From contig JAEWET010000009.1 in assembly GCA_023389195.1 (NCBI GenBank), forward strand, positions 75,016 through 139,015: DNA of 64,000 bases. Direction: 5' to 3'. Positions 37,212 to 47,405 of the stretch are shown here, piece by piece (position 1 is the stretch's first letter; each line of letters starts with the position of its first letter). Under the pieces are notes generated by a model that worked only from the letters and a program-made list of their open reading frames with translations, searched no databases and was not told the origin of the DNA. Made by a program: the position numbers and the translations under genes. This DNA comes from Aliihoeflea sp023389195. GTDB taxonomy: Bacteria; Pseudomonadota; Alphaproteobacteria; Rhizobiales; Rhizobiaceae.

Positions 37212-37378
37212 CCCCCCTCTGGCCTGCCGGCCATCTCCCCCGCAAGGGGGGAGATCACGCGCTTCGACGTGTGCAATCAACCGATTTCCGTGACAAAAGA
37301 GGAGATCACGAGCGTCGAGGCTGGCGATTGGCCGATCTCCCCCCTTGCGGGGGAGATGGCCGGCAGGCCAGAGGGGGG
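37212..37378. repeat. Perfect 45-bp inverted repeat element between urtA and urtB
   Basis: The left arm 37212-37256 and right arm 37334-37378 are exact reverse complements (45/45), enclosing a 77-bp centre. Each arm also contains its own short hairpin (CTCCCCCGCAAGGGGGGAG). No coding potential beyond an incidental open frame. This is a MITE-like element or two head-to-head copies of a REP-type repeat. It splits urtA from urtB and lies directly ahead of the urtB start, where it probably forms a very stable RNA structure. Confidence 0.85.
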
Positions 37379-37460
37379 CAACGTAGGGCATCAGCGAAAC
37401 CGGTGATCTGCGGGGATGGCGAGAGGCCGAGCAAATTGGCCTCTCGATGATGCGAGACGA

Positions 37461-38753
37461 TCAGTTCGCCGCAGCCTGCGCGCCGCCGCAGGTTTCGGTT
37501 TCGGTGTTGAAGTTTCCGCAGTTGACCGGGTCGGTCCAGTCGGCTTCGAGCACCGCCGACTCTGGCAGGAAGTCGGACCAGGCGTCGCCGGGGACGAGGT
37601 CTTCGGTTTCCCAGACGACGTCGAACTGGCCGTCATCCTGGATTTCGCCGATCAGGACGGGCTTGGTGACGTGGTGGTTCGGCAGCATGACCGCGGTGCC
37701 GCCGGTCAGGTTCGGGACCTCGACGCCGACGATCGCGTCGATGACGGCGTCGGCTTCGGTGGAGCCGGCCTTCTCGACGGCGGCGACCCACATGTTGAAG
37801 CCGATATAGTGGGCTTCCATCGGGTCGTTGGTGACGCGCTCCTCATCGCCGATGAAGGCGTGCCAGGTCTTGATCAACTCGGCATTCTCCGGCGTGTCGA
37901 CCGACATGAAGTAGTTCCACGCGGCGAGATGGCCGACGAGCGGCGCGGTGTCGAGGCCGGCCAGTTCCTCTTCACCGACCGAGAACGCGACGACCGGGAT
38001 GTCTTCGGCGGCGACGCCCTGGTTGCCCAGTTCGCGATAGAACGGCACGTTGGCGTCGCCATTGATGGTCGAGACGACGGCCGTCTTCTTGCCCGACGAG
38101 CCGAACGCCTTGATGTCGGACACGATCGTCTGCCAGTCGGAGTGGCCGAACGGCGTGTAATTGATCATGATGTCCTCGGCGGCGACGCCCTTGTCCTTGA
38201 GATAGGCCTCGAGGATCTTGTTCGTCGTCTGCGGATAGACGTAGTCGGTGCCGGCCAGCACCCAGCGCTCGACGCCTTCCTCTTCCATCAGGTAGTCGAC
38301 AGCGGGAATGGCCTGCTGGTTGGGCGAGGCGCCGGTATAGAACACGTTGCGCTGGCTTTCCTCGCCCTCGTACTGGACGGGATAGAACAGGAGGCCGTTC
38401 AACTCCTCGAAGACCGGCAGGACCGACTTGCGGCACACCGACGTCCAGCAGCCGAAGACGGCGTCGACGCCGTTGACCTCGTACATCTCGCGCGCCTTCT
38501 CGGCTGCGAGCGGCCAGTCGGATGCGATGTCGATGACGACCGGCTCGAGCTGGCGGCCAAGCAGACCGCCCTTCTTGTTCTGCTCCTCGATGAGCATCAG
38601 CATGACGTCCTTCAAGGTCGTCTCCGAAATCGCCATCGTGCCCGACAGCGAATGGAGGACGCCGACCTTGATCGGCCCGTCCTGCGCGGCGGCAGCCGAC
38701 ATCAGAAGGCCGCTTGCGACGGCCGCGGCGAGTGTTTGACGAATTCCCCTCAT
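37461..38753 (-). CDS. urtA: Urea ABC transporter substrate-binding protein UrtA
   Basis: 430 aa periplasmic binding protein. Signal peptide MRGIRQTLAAAVASGLLMSA, mature start near QDGPIKVGVLHSLSGTMAIS. UrtA/AmiC-type segments include VFGCWTSVCRKSVLPVFEE and the C-terminal cysteines CGNF and CGGAQ. GGAGG is five nt before the ATG at 38753. First gene of the urt operon; a sigma-54 promoter lies about 45 bp upstream. No urease gene is seen in the window. Confidence 0.96.
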   Translation of the reverse strand: MRGIRQTLAAAVASGLLMSAAAAQDGPIKVGVLHSLSGTMAISETTLKDVMLMLIEEQNKKGGLLGRQLEPVVIDIASDWPLAAEKAREMYEVNGVDAVFGCWTSVCRKSVLPVFEELNGLLFYPVQYEGEESQRNVFYTGASPNQQAIPAVDYLMEEEGVERWVLAGTDYVYPQTTNKILEAYLKDKGVAAEDIMINYTPFGHSDWQTIVSDIKAFGSSGKKTAVVSTINGDANVPFYRELGNQGVAAEDIPVVAFSVGEEELAGLDTAPLVGHLAAWNYFMSVDTPENAELIKTWHAFIGDEERVTNDPMEAHYIGFNMWVAAVEKAGSTEADAVIDAIVGVEVPNLTGGTAVMLPNHHVTKPVLIGEIQDDGQFDVVWETEDLVPGDAWSDFLPESAVLEADWTDPVNCGNFNTETETCGGAQAAAN

Positions 38754-38795
38754 GATTGCCTCCAGTGGCATTCTTGTTTGCACCGCAATATCGGT

Positions 38796-38811
38796 TGCAA
38801 CCGGCATGCCA
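38796..38811 (-). promoter_or_regulatory. Sigma-54 (RpoN) promoter for urtABCDE
   Basis: On the minus strand the sequence is TGGCATG-CCGG-TTGCA, differing from the consensus TGGCACG-N4-TTGCW at one position and keeping the invariant GG and GC at the correct spacing. Transcription would begin about 12 nt downstream, near 38786, giving a leader of roughly 33 nt before the urtA ATG. This fits nitrogen-limitation control of urea uptake. Confidence 0.75.
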
Positions 38812-38967
38812 AGCTTCGGCCATGATGAGGATGGCTGAAGTCTTCACAACTTTTTCAAGCGCTTACGGCATTTGGCTGTGCCGGTATTGGCGGAGCCGAT
38901 ATCGGCGTGCAGCGCGTGTTGAGGATTATCTGCGCAGTGATCTCGCTATAGTGATTAATTGTTGTGC

Positions 38968-38982
38968 GCCTGCGAGGTGCCG
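38968..38982. promoter_or_regulatory. Possible NtrC-type enhancer site upstream of urtA
   Basis: GCGCC-TGCGA-GGTGC resembles the NtrC dyad GCACC-N5-GGTGC with one mismatch in the arms. It lies about 160 bp upstream of the sigma-54 element, a normal distance for an enhancer. Single site only, so the call is tentative. Otherwise the gap 38812-38996 shows nothing else. Confidence 0.35.
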
Positions 38983-38996
38983 AACTTTCTGCACAA

Positions 38997-39030
38997 AAAA
39001 AGGGCGATATCGACATGCGATATCGCCCGA
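38997..39030 (-). terminator. Rho-independent terminator of the GMC dehydrogenase operon
   Basis: On the minus strand GGGCGATATC-(7 nt)-GATATCGCCC, a perfect 10-bp stem at 39004-39030, runs into seven T residues (38997-39003). It sits 20 bp after the stop of the GMC gene and insulates it from the urtA promoter region. Confidence 0.9.
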
Positions 39031-39050
39031 GTCCGCGGGGGATGATGGGA

Positions 39051-40622
39051 TCAGATCGTGCCCGACGACATTTCCTTGGCGATGTGATCGGCCTGGCGGA
39101 TGGCGAGCGCGACGATGGTCAGGGTCGGATTTTCAGCCGCGCCGGTGGTGAACTGGCTGCCGTCGGAGACGAACAAGTTCGCGATGTCGTGCGTCTGGCC
39201 CCACTGGTTGACGACGCCATCCTCCGGCTTCTCGCTCATACGGTTCGTGCCCAGATTATGGGTCGAGGGATAGGGCGGGGTCGGGAAGGTGCGCGTTGCG
39301 CCGACCGCGTCGTAGAGCGCCATGCCCTGCTTGTAGGCATGATCGCGCATTGCGGTGTCGTTGGGATGGTCGGTGAAGGCGACGTCCGGGACCGGCATGC
39401 CGTATTTGTCCTTCAACTCGGCATGGAGCGAAATCCGATTGGTCTCCTGCGGCATGTCCTCGCCGACGATCCACATGCCGGCCATGTGGTCGTATTGGTC
39501 GAGCGCCGACGTGAAGGACCGGCCCCATCCGCCCGGATTGAGGAAGGCGGCCATGAAGGGAAGGCCGAGCGCCAGCGTTTCGAGCTCGTAACCTCCGACG
39601 AAGCCGCGGGACGGATCGTGCCTCGCCTCGTCGCGGATGATGCCGGCCATCGTCGTGCCGCGGTAGAAATGGACCGGCTGGTCGAAGACGGCGTAGACCG
39701 AGCCGGTCGTGTGCCGCATGTAGTTCCGGCCGACCTGGCCGGACGAGTTGGCGAGGCCGTCCGGATATTTCGACGAGGCGGAATTGAGGAGCAGGCGCGG
39801 GCTTTCGATGGAATTGCCGGCGACGGCGACGATGCGGGCCTTCTGCTCCTGCAGATTGCCGTCCTTGTCGGCATAGACGACGCCGGTCACCTTGCCCGAA
39901 TCGTCGTGCTCGATCTTGATGACGTGGCTGTCGGGACGGACTTCCAGCTTGCCGGTCGCCTCGCCCTTCGGGATTTCGGTGTAGAGCGTCGACCATTTCG
40001 CGCCCCATTTGCAGCCCTGGAAACAGAAGCCGGTCTGCTGGCAGCCCATGCGGTCGTCACGGAAGTCGGAATTGATGGCCATGTTGCCGGTGTGGCAATC
40101 CTTGTAGCCAAGCTTGTCGGCGCCGGCCTTCAGGATCTTGAAGTTGTTGTTGCCCGGCAGGCCCTCGATGCCGTGGGTCCGGGTCACGCCCATCTTGTCC
40201 TCGGCCTTCTCGTAGTAGGGCTCGAGATCGGCGAGCGTGATCGGCCAGTCGAGAAGGTTGGCGCCTTCGACCGCACCGTAATTCGTCAGCGTCTTGAACT
40301 CGTGTTCCTGGAAGCGCAGCGAGGCGCCGGCCCAGTGGGTCGTCGTGCCGCCGACGGCCTTGACGATCCAGGCCGGAAGATTGGGAAAGTCCTTGGACAC
40401 GCGCCAATCACCGGACGTGGTGCGGTTGTCGAGCCAAGCGAGCTGGCCGAAGCTGTCCCACTCGTCGTTGATGAAGTCCTCGTATTCGATGCGCGGCCCG
40501 GCTTCGAGCACGACCACGTCGACGCCCTTCTGGGCAAGTTCGTTGGCCAGCGTTCCGCCGCCGGCGCCCGAGCCGATGATGACGACGACCGTGTCGTCGG
40601 TAAGTGCATAAGGAGCAGGCAT
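39051..40622 (-). CDS. GMC-family FAD oxidoreductase (large subunit, gluconate/sugar dehydrogenase type)
   Basis: 523 aa flavoprotein. N-terminal dinucleotide fold VVVIIGSGAGGGTLANELA, then GGTTTHWAGASLRF near the flavin, and the C-terminal GMC region with PSTHNLGTNRM and VSDGSQFTTGAAENPTLTI. A cysteine cluster (MGCQQTGFCFQGCKWG) resembles the Fe-S or disulfide region of membrane-bound gluconate and fructose dehydrogenase large subunits. GGGAGG precedes the ATG. No export signal of its own, so it would hitch-hike with the Tat-exported small subunit encoded upstream. Substrate unknown. Confidence 0.85.
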   Translation of the reverse strand: MPAPYALTDDTVVVIIGSGAGGGTLANELAQKGVDVVVLEAGPRIEYEDFINDEWDSFGQLAWLDNRTTSGDWRVSKDFPNLPAWIVKAVGGTTTHWAGASLRFQEHEFKTLTNYGAVEGANLLDWPITLADLEPYYEKAEDKMGVTRTHGIEGLPGNNNFKILKAGADKLGYKDCHTGNMAINSDFRDDRMGCQQTGFCFQGCKWGAKWSTLYTEIPKGEATGKLEVRPDSHVIKIEHDDSGKVTGVVYADKDGNLQEQKARIVAVAGNSIESPRLLLNSASSKYPDGLANSSGQVGRNYMRHTTGSVYAVFDQPVHFYRGTTMAGIIRDEARHDPSRGFVGGYELETLALGLPFMAAFLNPGGWGRSFTSALDQYDHMAGMWIVGEDMPQETNRISLHAELKDKYGMPVPDVAFTDHPNDTAMRDHAYKQGMALYDAVGATRTFPTPPYPSTHNLGTNRMSEKPEDGVVNQWGQTHDIANLFVSDGSQFTTGAAENPTLTIVALAIRQADHIAKEMSSGTI

Positions 40623-40672
40623 GATATCCTCCCGGAAACCTGTCTATGGCTGAATGGTCGGGTCGAGCGGGA

Positions 40673-41203
40673 TCAGAGCCACTCGATGTCGTCGAAGCCG
40701 CGGGTCATGTAGCCGCCCTGGGAGAAGGACTCGCCCTCGTAGCCGAACAGCGGCCAGAGTTCCTTCTGGTTGTAAAGCCCGACGACCATGCCGCCGCGCA
40801 CCGCCTGGAAGAACGGGGTGGTTTCGATCGCCTGCAGGAGCTTGACGCGGTCTTCCTCCCAACCGACGCCACGATAGCCGCCCTCGCCCGCGCGCTGGTC
40901 GAGATCGGCGATGCCGGCCTCGATCAGCTCCTTGTGGGCCGCGTCGCTACCGGACTTGGTGTCGTGGTCCTTCATGGCGATGGCGTAGAAACGCTCGGCG
41001 ACCTGATCGTGCGGATAGACGTCGCGCGCCATCTGGATGAGCGTTGCCATCGTGTCCGGCTTCAAGGCCGCGGGCTCCATGCCCCATGCCTGCTGCGGGC
41101 TGATGACGGCGCTGCCCGTCACGACGAGGACGAGGGCGGCGCCGCCGCCCTTCAGCAATGCCCGCCGCGAAAGAGCGGGCTCTCTTTGATAGACTGTAAC
41201 CAT
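40673..41203 (-). CDS. Tat-exported small subunit of the GMC dehydrogenase (gluconate 2-dehydrogenase subunit 3-like)
   Basis: 176 aa. The N-terminus has the twin-arginine motif SRRALLK followed by a hydrophobic stretch (ALVLVVTGSAVISP). The mature part (MATLIQMARDVYPHD, AGEGGYRGVGWEEDR, ETTPFFQAVRGGMVVGLYN) fits the gamma/subunit-3 family that chaperones and exports GMC dehydrogenases. GGAGGAAACC precedes the ATG. It is 50 bp upstream of the GMC gene on the same strand, so they are an operon. Confidence 0.82.
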   Translation of the reverse strand: MVTVYQREPALSRRALLKGGGAALVLVVTGSAVISPQQAWGMEPAALKPDTMATLIQMARDVYPHDQVAERFYAIAMKDHDTKSGSDAAHKELIEAGIADLDQRAGEGGYRGVGWEEDRVKLLQAIETTPFFQAVRGGMVVGLYNQKELWPLFGYEGESFSQGGYMTRGFDDIEWL

Positions 41204-41283
41204 GGTTTCCTCCCTGGCTTGCTGGTCGCGCCGATGGCGCGATTGACTGGCTTGGGCCCCGCCTCCCCGCGCGGCCCCTCAGA

Positions 41284-41679
41284 TCATTTGTAGCGTCCGT
41301 GTCTTTGCAGCACCTCGATCTTGTATCCATCGGGATCGGCGACGAAGAAGAACCGGGCGATGAGCTCGCCCTCGTTCTTGAACTCGACGATGTCGCGGGG
41401 GGCCAGATCCTCGGCCTTGAAGCGGGCATGCTCGGCGTCGAGATCGTCGACGCAAAAGGCGATGTGGCCGTAGCCGTCGCCGAGATCGTAAGGATCGGTC
41501 CGGCCCTTGTTGACAGTCAGTTCGACCTCGAAATCGGCATCCGCACTGCGCAGATAGACCAGCGTGAACGTCTCGAAATCGAGCCGGTCGGCAATGTCGA
41601 GCCCGAAGGCCGTCTTGTAGAAATCGATCGACCGCTGTTCCTCAAGAACCCGGATCATCGAATGGATTGCTTTCGCCAA
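41284..41679 (-). CDS. VOC-family glyoxalase I-like metalloprotein
   Basis: 131 aa. The four positions that bind metal in glyoxalase I are kept: His6 (KAIHSMIRV), Glu in FEVELTVNKG, His in GYGHIAFCVDD and Glu in YKIEVLQR. Lactoylglutathione lyase activity is therefore plausible, though other VOC chemistries share the fold. The start is a TTG at 41679 with GGAGG five nt upstream. It lies 80 bp upstream of the Tat small-subunit gene on the same strand and may be its cotranscript, perhaps detoxifying an aldehyde product. Confidence 0.8.
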   Translation of the reverse strand: MAKAIHSMIRVLEEQRSIDFYKTAFGLDIADRLDFETFTLVYLRSADADFEVELTVNKGRTDPYDLGDGYGHIAFCVDDLDAEHARFKAEDLAPRDIVEFKNEGELIARFFFVADPDGYKIEVLQRHGRYK

Positions 41680-41897
41680 ATCGGCCTCCGCCTTGTTGCT
41701 TCGATTAGGATTATGGTCCGTCCCGCCGGCCTGTGGTGGCAGCGGGCTACTACGGATGAAGCGGACGAAGATGCGCCGTGCTAAAGTACGACTTGCTCTC
41801 GCGCCGCCCTTCCAGGAGATTTGAAGAATTGCAGGGCGGCGTGGTCGTCACGGTGTCGCTGAACGTACAAGAAAAACAATGTCGCGGAGGAAATGTC

Positions 41898-42203
41898 ATG
41901 TGCAGGGTGTTCGCCGGACAAGATCCGGAAGGCTACCGGCCGGTCAACCGGTCGGTGCGTATAGGCGGTCATTCGACAAGCATCCAATTGGAGGCGACCT
42001 TCTGGCTGCTGCTCGACGAGATTGCGCAGTCGCAAGGGCTGTCGACGCCGAAATTCCTGTCGAAGCTCTATGACGAGGCGATCGAGATCAACGGCGAGAT
42101 TCCGAATTTCGCCTCGATGCTGCGCACGACCTGCGCGCTCTATCTGCGCGGTCACCGGCCGCAGGATGGCGAACTGGAAGCGTTGCGGCACGAGGCGGCA
42201 TAA
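41898..42203 (+). CDS. Ribbon-helix-helix (RHH_4-type) domain protein
   Basis: 101 aa. NRSVRIGGHSTSIQLEATFW is the beta strand and first helix of an RHH_4 fold, followed by a helical region (LSTPKFLSKLYDEAIE, FASMLRTTCALYL). Such proteins are probably DNA-binding regulators. GGAGG seven nt before the ATG at 41898 fixes the start; the open frame extends upstream to 41778 without such support. The 218-bp divergent gap to the glyoxalase-like gene holds the promoters for both directions. It is the obvious candidate regulator of this redox cluster. Confidence 0.78.
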   Translation: MCRVFAGQDPEGYRPVNRSVRIGGHSTSIQLEATFWLLLDEIAQSQGLSTPKFLSKLYDEAIEINGEIPNFASMLRTTCALYLRGHRPQDGELEALRHEAA

Positions 42204-42285
42204 TTTTCGTGTAGCAGCCGGCTACCACCACTGTTGACCGGCCGGGTCTGATCTTCCTTCCGCAAGGTAATTCTGGGAGGAAGCC

Positions 42286-43539
42286 ATGAACAAGACTAGT
42301 CTGCTCGCAGCAGCAGCACTGATGATGGCGAGCGCATCGACGCTCGCCTTTGCACAGACACAGGATTCGAATCTCGAGCGTCTGAGCAATTTCCAGACGA
42401 CGGGAACGAGCCAGTTCGAGGTCATCGAGCAGGGCGGCGAGAAGGCCGAGGCGATCCGCCGAATTCTCGAAAAGGTGCGGGTGCCGAGCGGCTTCAAGAT
42501 CGACCTCTACGCGATCGTGCCGGATGCGCGGCACATGGCGGTCGGCCCGCAGGGCATCGTCACTTTCGTGGGCACGCGCAAGACCAAGGTCTGGGCCGTG
42601 ACCGACCGCGACAAGGACCGGGTGGCCGACGAGGTCAAGGACTTCGCACCCTCGCTCGCCATGGCGATCCCGAACGGACCGTGCTTCTCGCCGGAGGGCG
42701 TGCTCTACATCGCCGAGCAGAACCGGGTTCTGTCCTACCCCGCCGCCGAATTCTTCTACGAAAGCCCCGACGTCGCCGCCTTCAAGGTGATGGAGACGTT
42801 GGTGCCGGAGGCGGAGGTTTCCTACAACCACACCGCGCGCGTCTGCCGCGTCGGGCCGGACGGCAAGCTCTACATCTCGCTTGGCCAGCCCTTCAACGTG
42901 CCGCCGCCCGAGAAGAAGGAGCTCTACGAGCGCGAAGGCATCGGCGGGATCATCCGGGTCGGCCAGGACGGCAAGGGCCGCGAGGTCTACACGCACGGTG
43001 TGCGCAACTCGGTCGGACATGACTTCAACCCGGCCAATGGTGAGCTGTGGTTCACCGACAACCAGGTCGACGGCATGGGCGACGATATCCCGCCGGGCGA
43101 ACTCAATCGGCAGACCGCGGCCGGCGAGCATTTCGGCTTCCCCTGGTTCGGCGGCGGGTCGATCCGCACGAACGAATACAAGAGCGAGGAGCCCCCGGCC
43201 GGGGTGATAGCGCCCGCGGTCGAGATGGACGCGCATGCGGCCGATCTCGGCATGACGTTCTATTCGGGGAACCAGTTTCCGCAGAAATATCGCGGCGGCA
43301 TCTTCTCGGCGCAGCACGGTTCCTGGAACCGCACCACGCCGGTCGGGGCGCGGGTGATGTTCACCGCCGTCAACGAAGACGGCAGCGCAGGCGAGACGGA
43401 AGTGTTCGCGGAAGGCTGGCTCGACGAGAACGGCGAATATCTCGGACGTCCCGTCGACGTGGCGCAGTTGCGCGACGGCTCGATCCTCGTCTCCGACGAT
43501 CTCGTCGGCGCGATCTACCGCATCTCCCACGGCAACTGA
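42286..43539 (+). CDS. PQQ-dependent sugar dehydrogenase, sorbosone dehydrogenase-like
   Basis: 417 aa. Signal peptide (MNKTSLLAAAALMMASASTL, cut near AFAQ) and a six-bladed beta-propeller typical of soluble aldose/L-sorbosone dehydrogenases: VPSGFKIDLYA, GLYI-like repeats such as GKLYISLGQP, YTHGVRNSVGHDFNP and GELWFTDNQVDGMGDD. The HGVRNS-type blade carries the catalytic His/Arg region. GGGAGG precedes the ATG. It should pass electrons to the cytochrome c encoded downstream. No pqq biosynthesis genes are in view. Confidence 0.85.
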   Translation: MNKTSLLAAAALMMASASTLAFAQTQDSNLERLSNFQTTGTSQFEVIEQGGEKAEAIRRILEKVRVPSGFKIDLYAIVPDARHMAVGPQGIVTFVGTRKTKVWAVTDRDKDRVADEVKDFAPSLAMAIPNGPCFSPEGVLYIAEQNRVLSYPAAEFFYESPDVAAFKVMETLVPEAEVSYNHTARVCRVGPDGKLYISLGQPFNVPPPEKKELYEREGIGGIIRVGQDGKGREVYTHGVRNSVGHDFNPANGELWFTDNQVDGMGDDIPPGELNRQTAAGEHFGFPWFGGGSIRTNEYKSEEPPAGVIAPAVEMDAHAADLGMTFYSGNQFPQKYRGGIFSAQHGSWNRTTPVGARVMFTAVNEDGSAGETEVFAEGWLDENGEYLGRPVDVAQLRDGSILVSDDLVGAIYRISHGN

Positions 43540-43552
43540 CCATCGTCCGAAA

Positions 43553-43579
43553 GGCCTCCCGGAACAGATCCGGGAGGCC
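43553..43579. other. 11-bp stem hairpin between the PQQ dehydrogenase and cytochrome c genes
   Basis: GGCCTCCCGGA-ACAGA-TCCGGGAGGCC is a perfect hairpin in the 63-bp gap. No T-run follows immediately (GATCGGCGCATTTT), so it may be a leaky terminator or an mRNA-stabilising structure that sets the ratio of the two proteins. Confidence 0.6.
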
Positions 43580-43602
43580 GATCGGCGCATTTTGGAGCAA
43601 AC

Positions 43603-43923
43603 ATGAACAAAGCTTTGTTGCTGGCCGGCGTGCTCGGCTTCTGGACATCAGGTGCACTGGCGGCCGATCCTGCCGAAGGCCGCAAGGTCGCGGCGCGGTG
43701 CCAGGCATGTCACGGCATCGACGGCATCGCCAAGCTGCCGATCGCGCCCAATCTGGCCGGCGAGAGCGCAGGCTATCTCGAAACGCAGTTGAAGGCGTTC
43801 AAGGACGGCAAGCGCGAGAACGCGATGATGACGGTCGTCGTGAAGGATCTGACCGCCGAACAGATCGCCGATGTCGCGGCCTGGTACGAATCGATCGAAG
43901 TCACGGTCAAGCTGCCGGAATAG
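43603..43923 (+). CDS. Periplasmic class I cytochrome c
   Basis: 106 aa. Signal peptide MNKALLLAGVLGFWTSGALA, heme motif CQACH near residue 34, and a likely Met ligand in ENAMMTVVVKDL. It is the size of a cytochrome c4/c5-like monoheme domain. GGAG lies before the ATG. The immediate neighbour is a PQQ dehydrogenase, so it is the probable electron acceptor. Confidence 0.9.
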   Translation: MNKALLLAGVLGFWTSGALAADPAEGRKVAARCQACHGIDGIAKLPIAPNLAGESAGYLETQLKAFKDGKRENAMMTVVVKDLTAEQIADVAAWYESIEVTVKLPE

Positions 43924-43926
43924 GCC

Positions 43927-46506
<2,580 letters not shown>

Positions 46507-46685
46507 GAAGGCGGTCCCCCAACCGATCGGATCATTCGAGATGACACCGGCATATATCATCGCAACGCGAAGCTGCAAGGACGGCACCGGCGGCGGGGAA
46601 AGCTTCGTTCCAGTCTCGACGCAACCGGTTGACGCCTGACGCGTTGCGGAGTTTAGCGTCTACTTATTTACGAGCGGAGACAGAC

Positions 46686-47402
46686 ATGCCGACATGGTTT
46701 GAGGATATTGCGGGCCCCGGATATGCGGGGGCCGTCATGTGGACGCTGGTCGCACTCGTGGCGCTGGGCGTCATCATGCTGATCGTCAAGATCGTCCGCA
46801 GGGTCTCGGGCGGGTCGTTCTCATCCTCCGGCAGCTACAGGTCGCGGCTCGCCGTAATGGATGCGGCCGAAGTCGACACGCAGCGCCGGCTTGTGCTGGT
46901 GCGGCGCGACGAAGTCGAGCATTTGATCATGATCGGCGGGCCGACCGATATCGTCATCGAGCAGAACATCACCGGCCCGGGGCGCAGCGTTCCGCAGACC
47001 GCGACAGTGTCGCCCGCTCCAGAGCGCCACCCGGAGCCGGTACGCGCCGAACCGCAGGTGGCCGCGCAGCCGGCCGTCGATCATCGTGAGCCCCCTGCCG
47101 CGCCGGCCCGCCGTCCGGTAGAGGCGCCGGTCGTCGAAAAGCGCCAGCCGGTTGCGCCCGTGCCCTCGTCCGCGCCAGCCCCGTATGCACCGGTGGCGCC
47201 CGCAGTCGCGCCGCGCGTCGAACCGCGCCAGGAACCGGCAATCGCCGACCGCGTCGCTGCGAGCGAGCCGACGGTCGATGAGGCGATGGTTTCGGAGTTC
47301 GAACGGGATTTCAAGTCGAGCGAGGCGCCGCAACGTCGAGAGCCCTCGATCGAGGACGAGATGGATCGCCTGCTCAATGAAGCGCCACGGGAGCGGCGCT
47401 GA
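46686..47402 (+). CDS. FliO-like membrane protein with Pro/Ala-rich tail
   Basis: 238 aa. One membrane helix at about residues 15-38 (MWTLVALVALGVIMLIVKIV), then a short FliO-like beta domain (VDTQRRLVLVRRDEVEHLIM, GGPTDIVIE), then about 110 residues of Pro/Ala/Val-rich low complexity and an acidic helical end (SIEDEMDRLLNEAPRERR). FliO assists flagellar export-gate assembly, but no flagellar gene is nearby, so a non-flagellar role is quite possible. GGAG precedes the ATG. Divergent from cckA with 179 bp between. Confidence 0.7.
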   Translation: MPTWFEDIAGPGYAGAVMWTLVALVALGVIMLIVKIVRRVSGGSFSSSGSYRSRLAVMDAAEVDTQRRLVLVRRDEVEHLIMIGGPTDIVIEQNITGPGRSVPQTATVSPAPERHPEPVRAEPQVAAQPAVDHREPPAAPARRPVEAPVVEKRQPVAPVPSSAPAPYAPVAPAVAPRVEPRQEPAIADRVAASEPTVDEAMVSEFERDFKSSEAPQRREPSIEDEMDRLLNEAPRERR

Positions 47403-47405
47403 CCG

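Noticed and set aside
37194..37391. N-terminal extension of UrtB through the inverted repeat
   Set aside because: The encoded residues are translation of a palindrome, and a signal peptide begins right after it.
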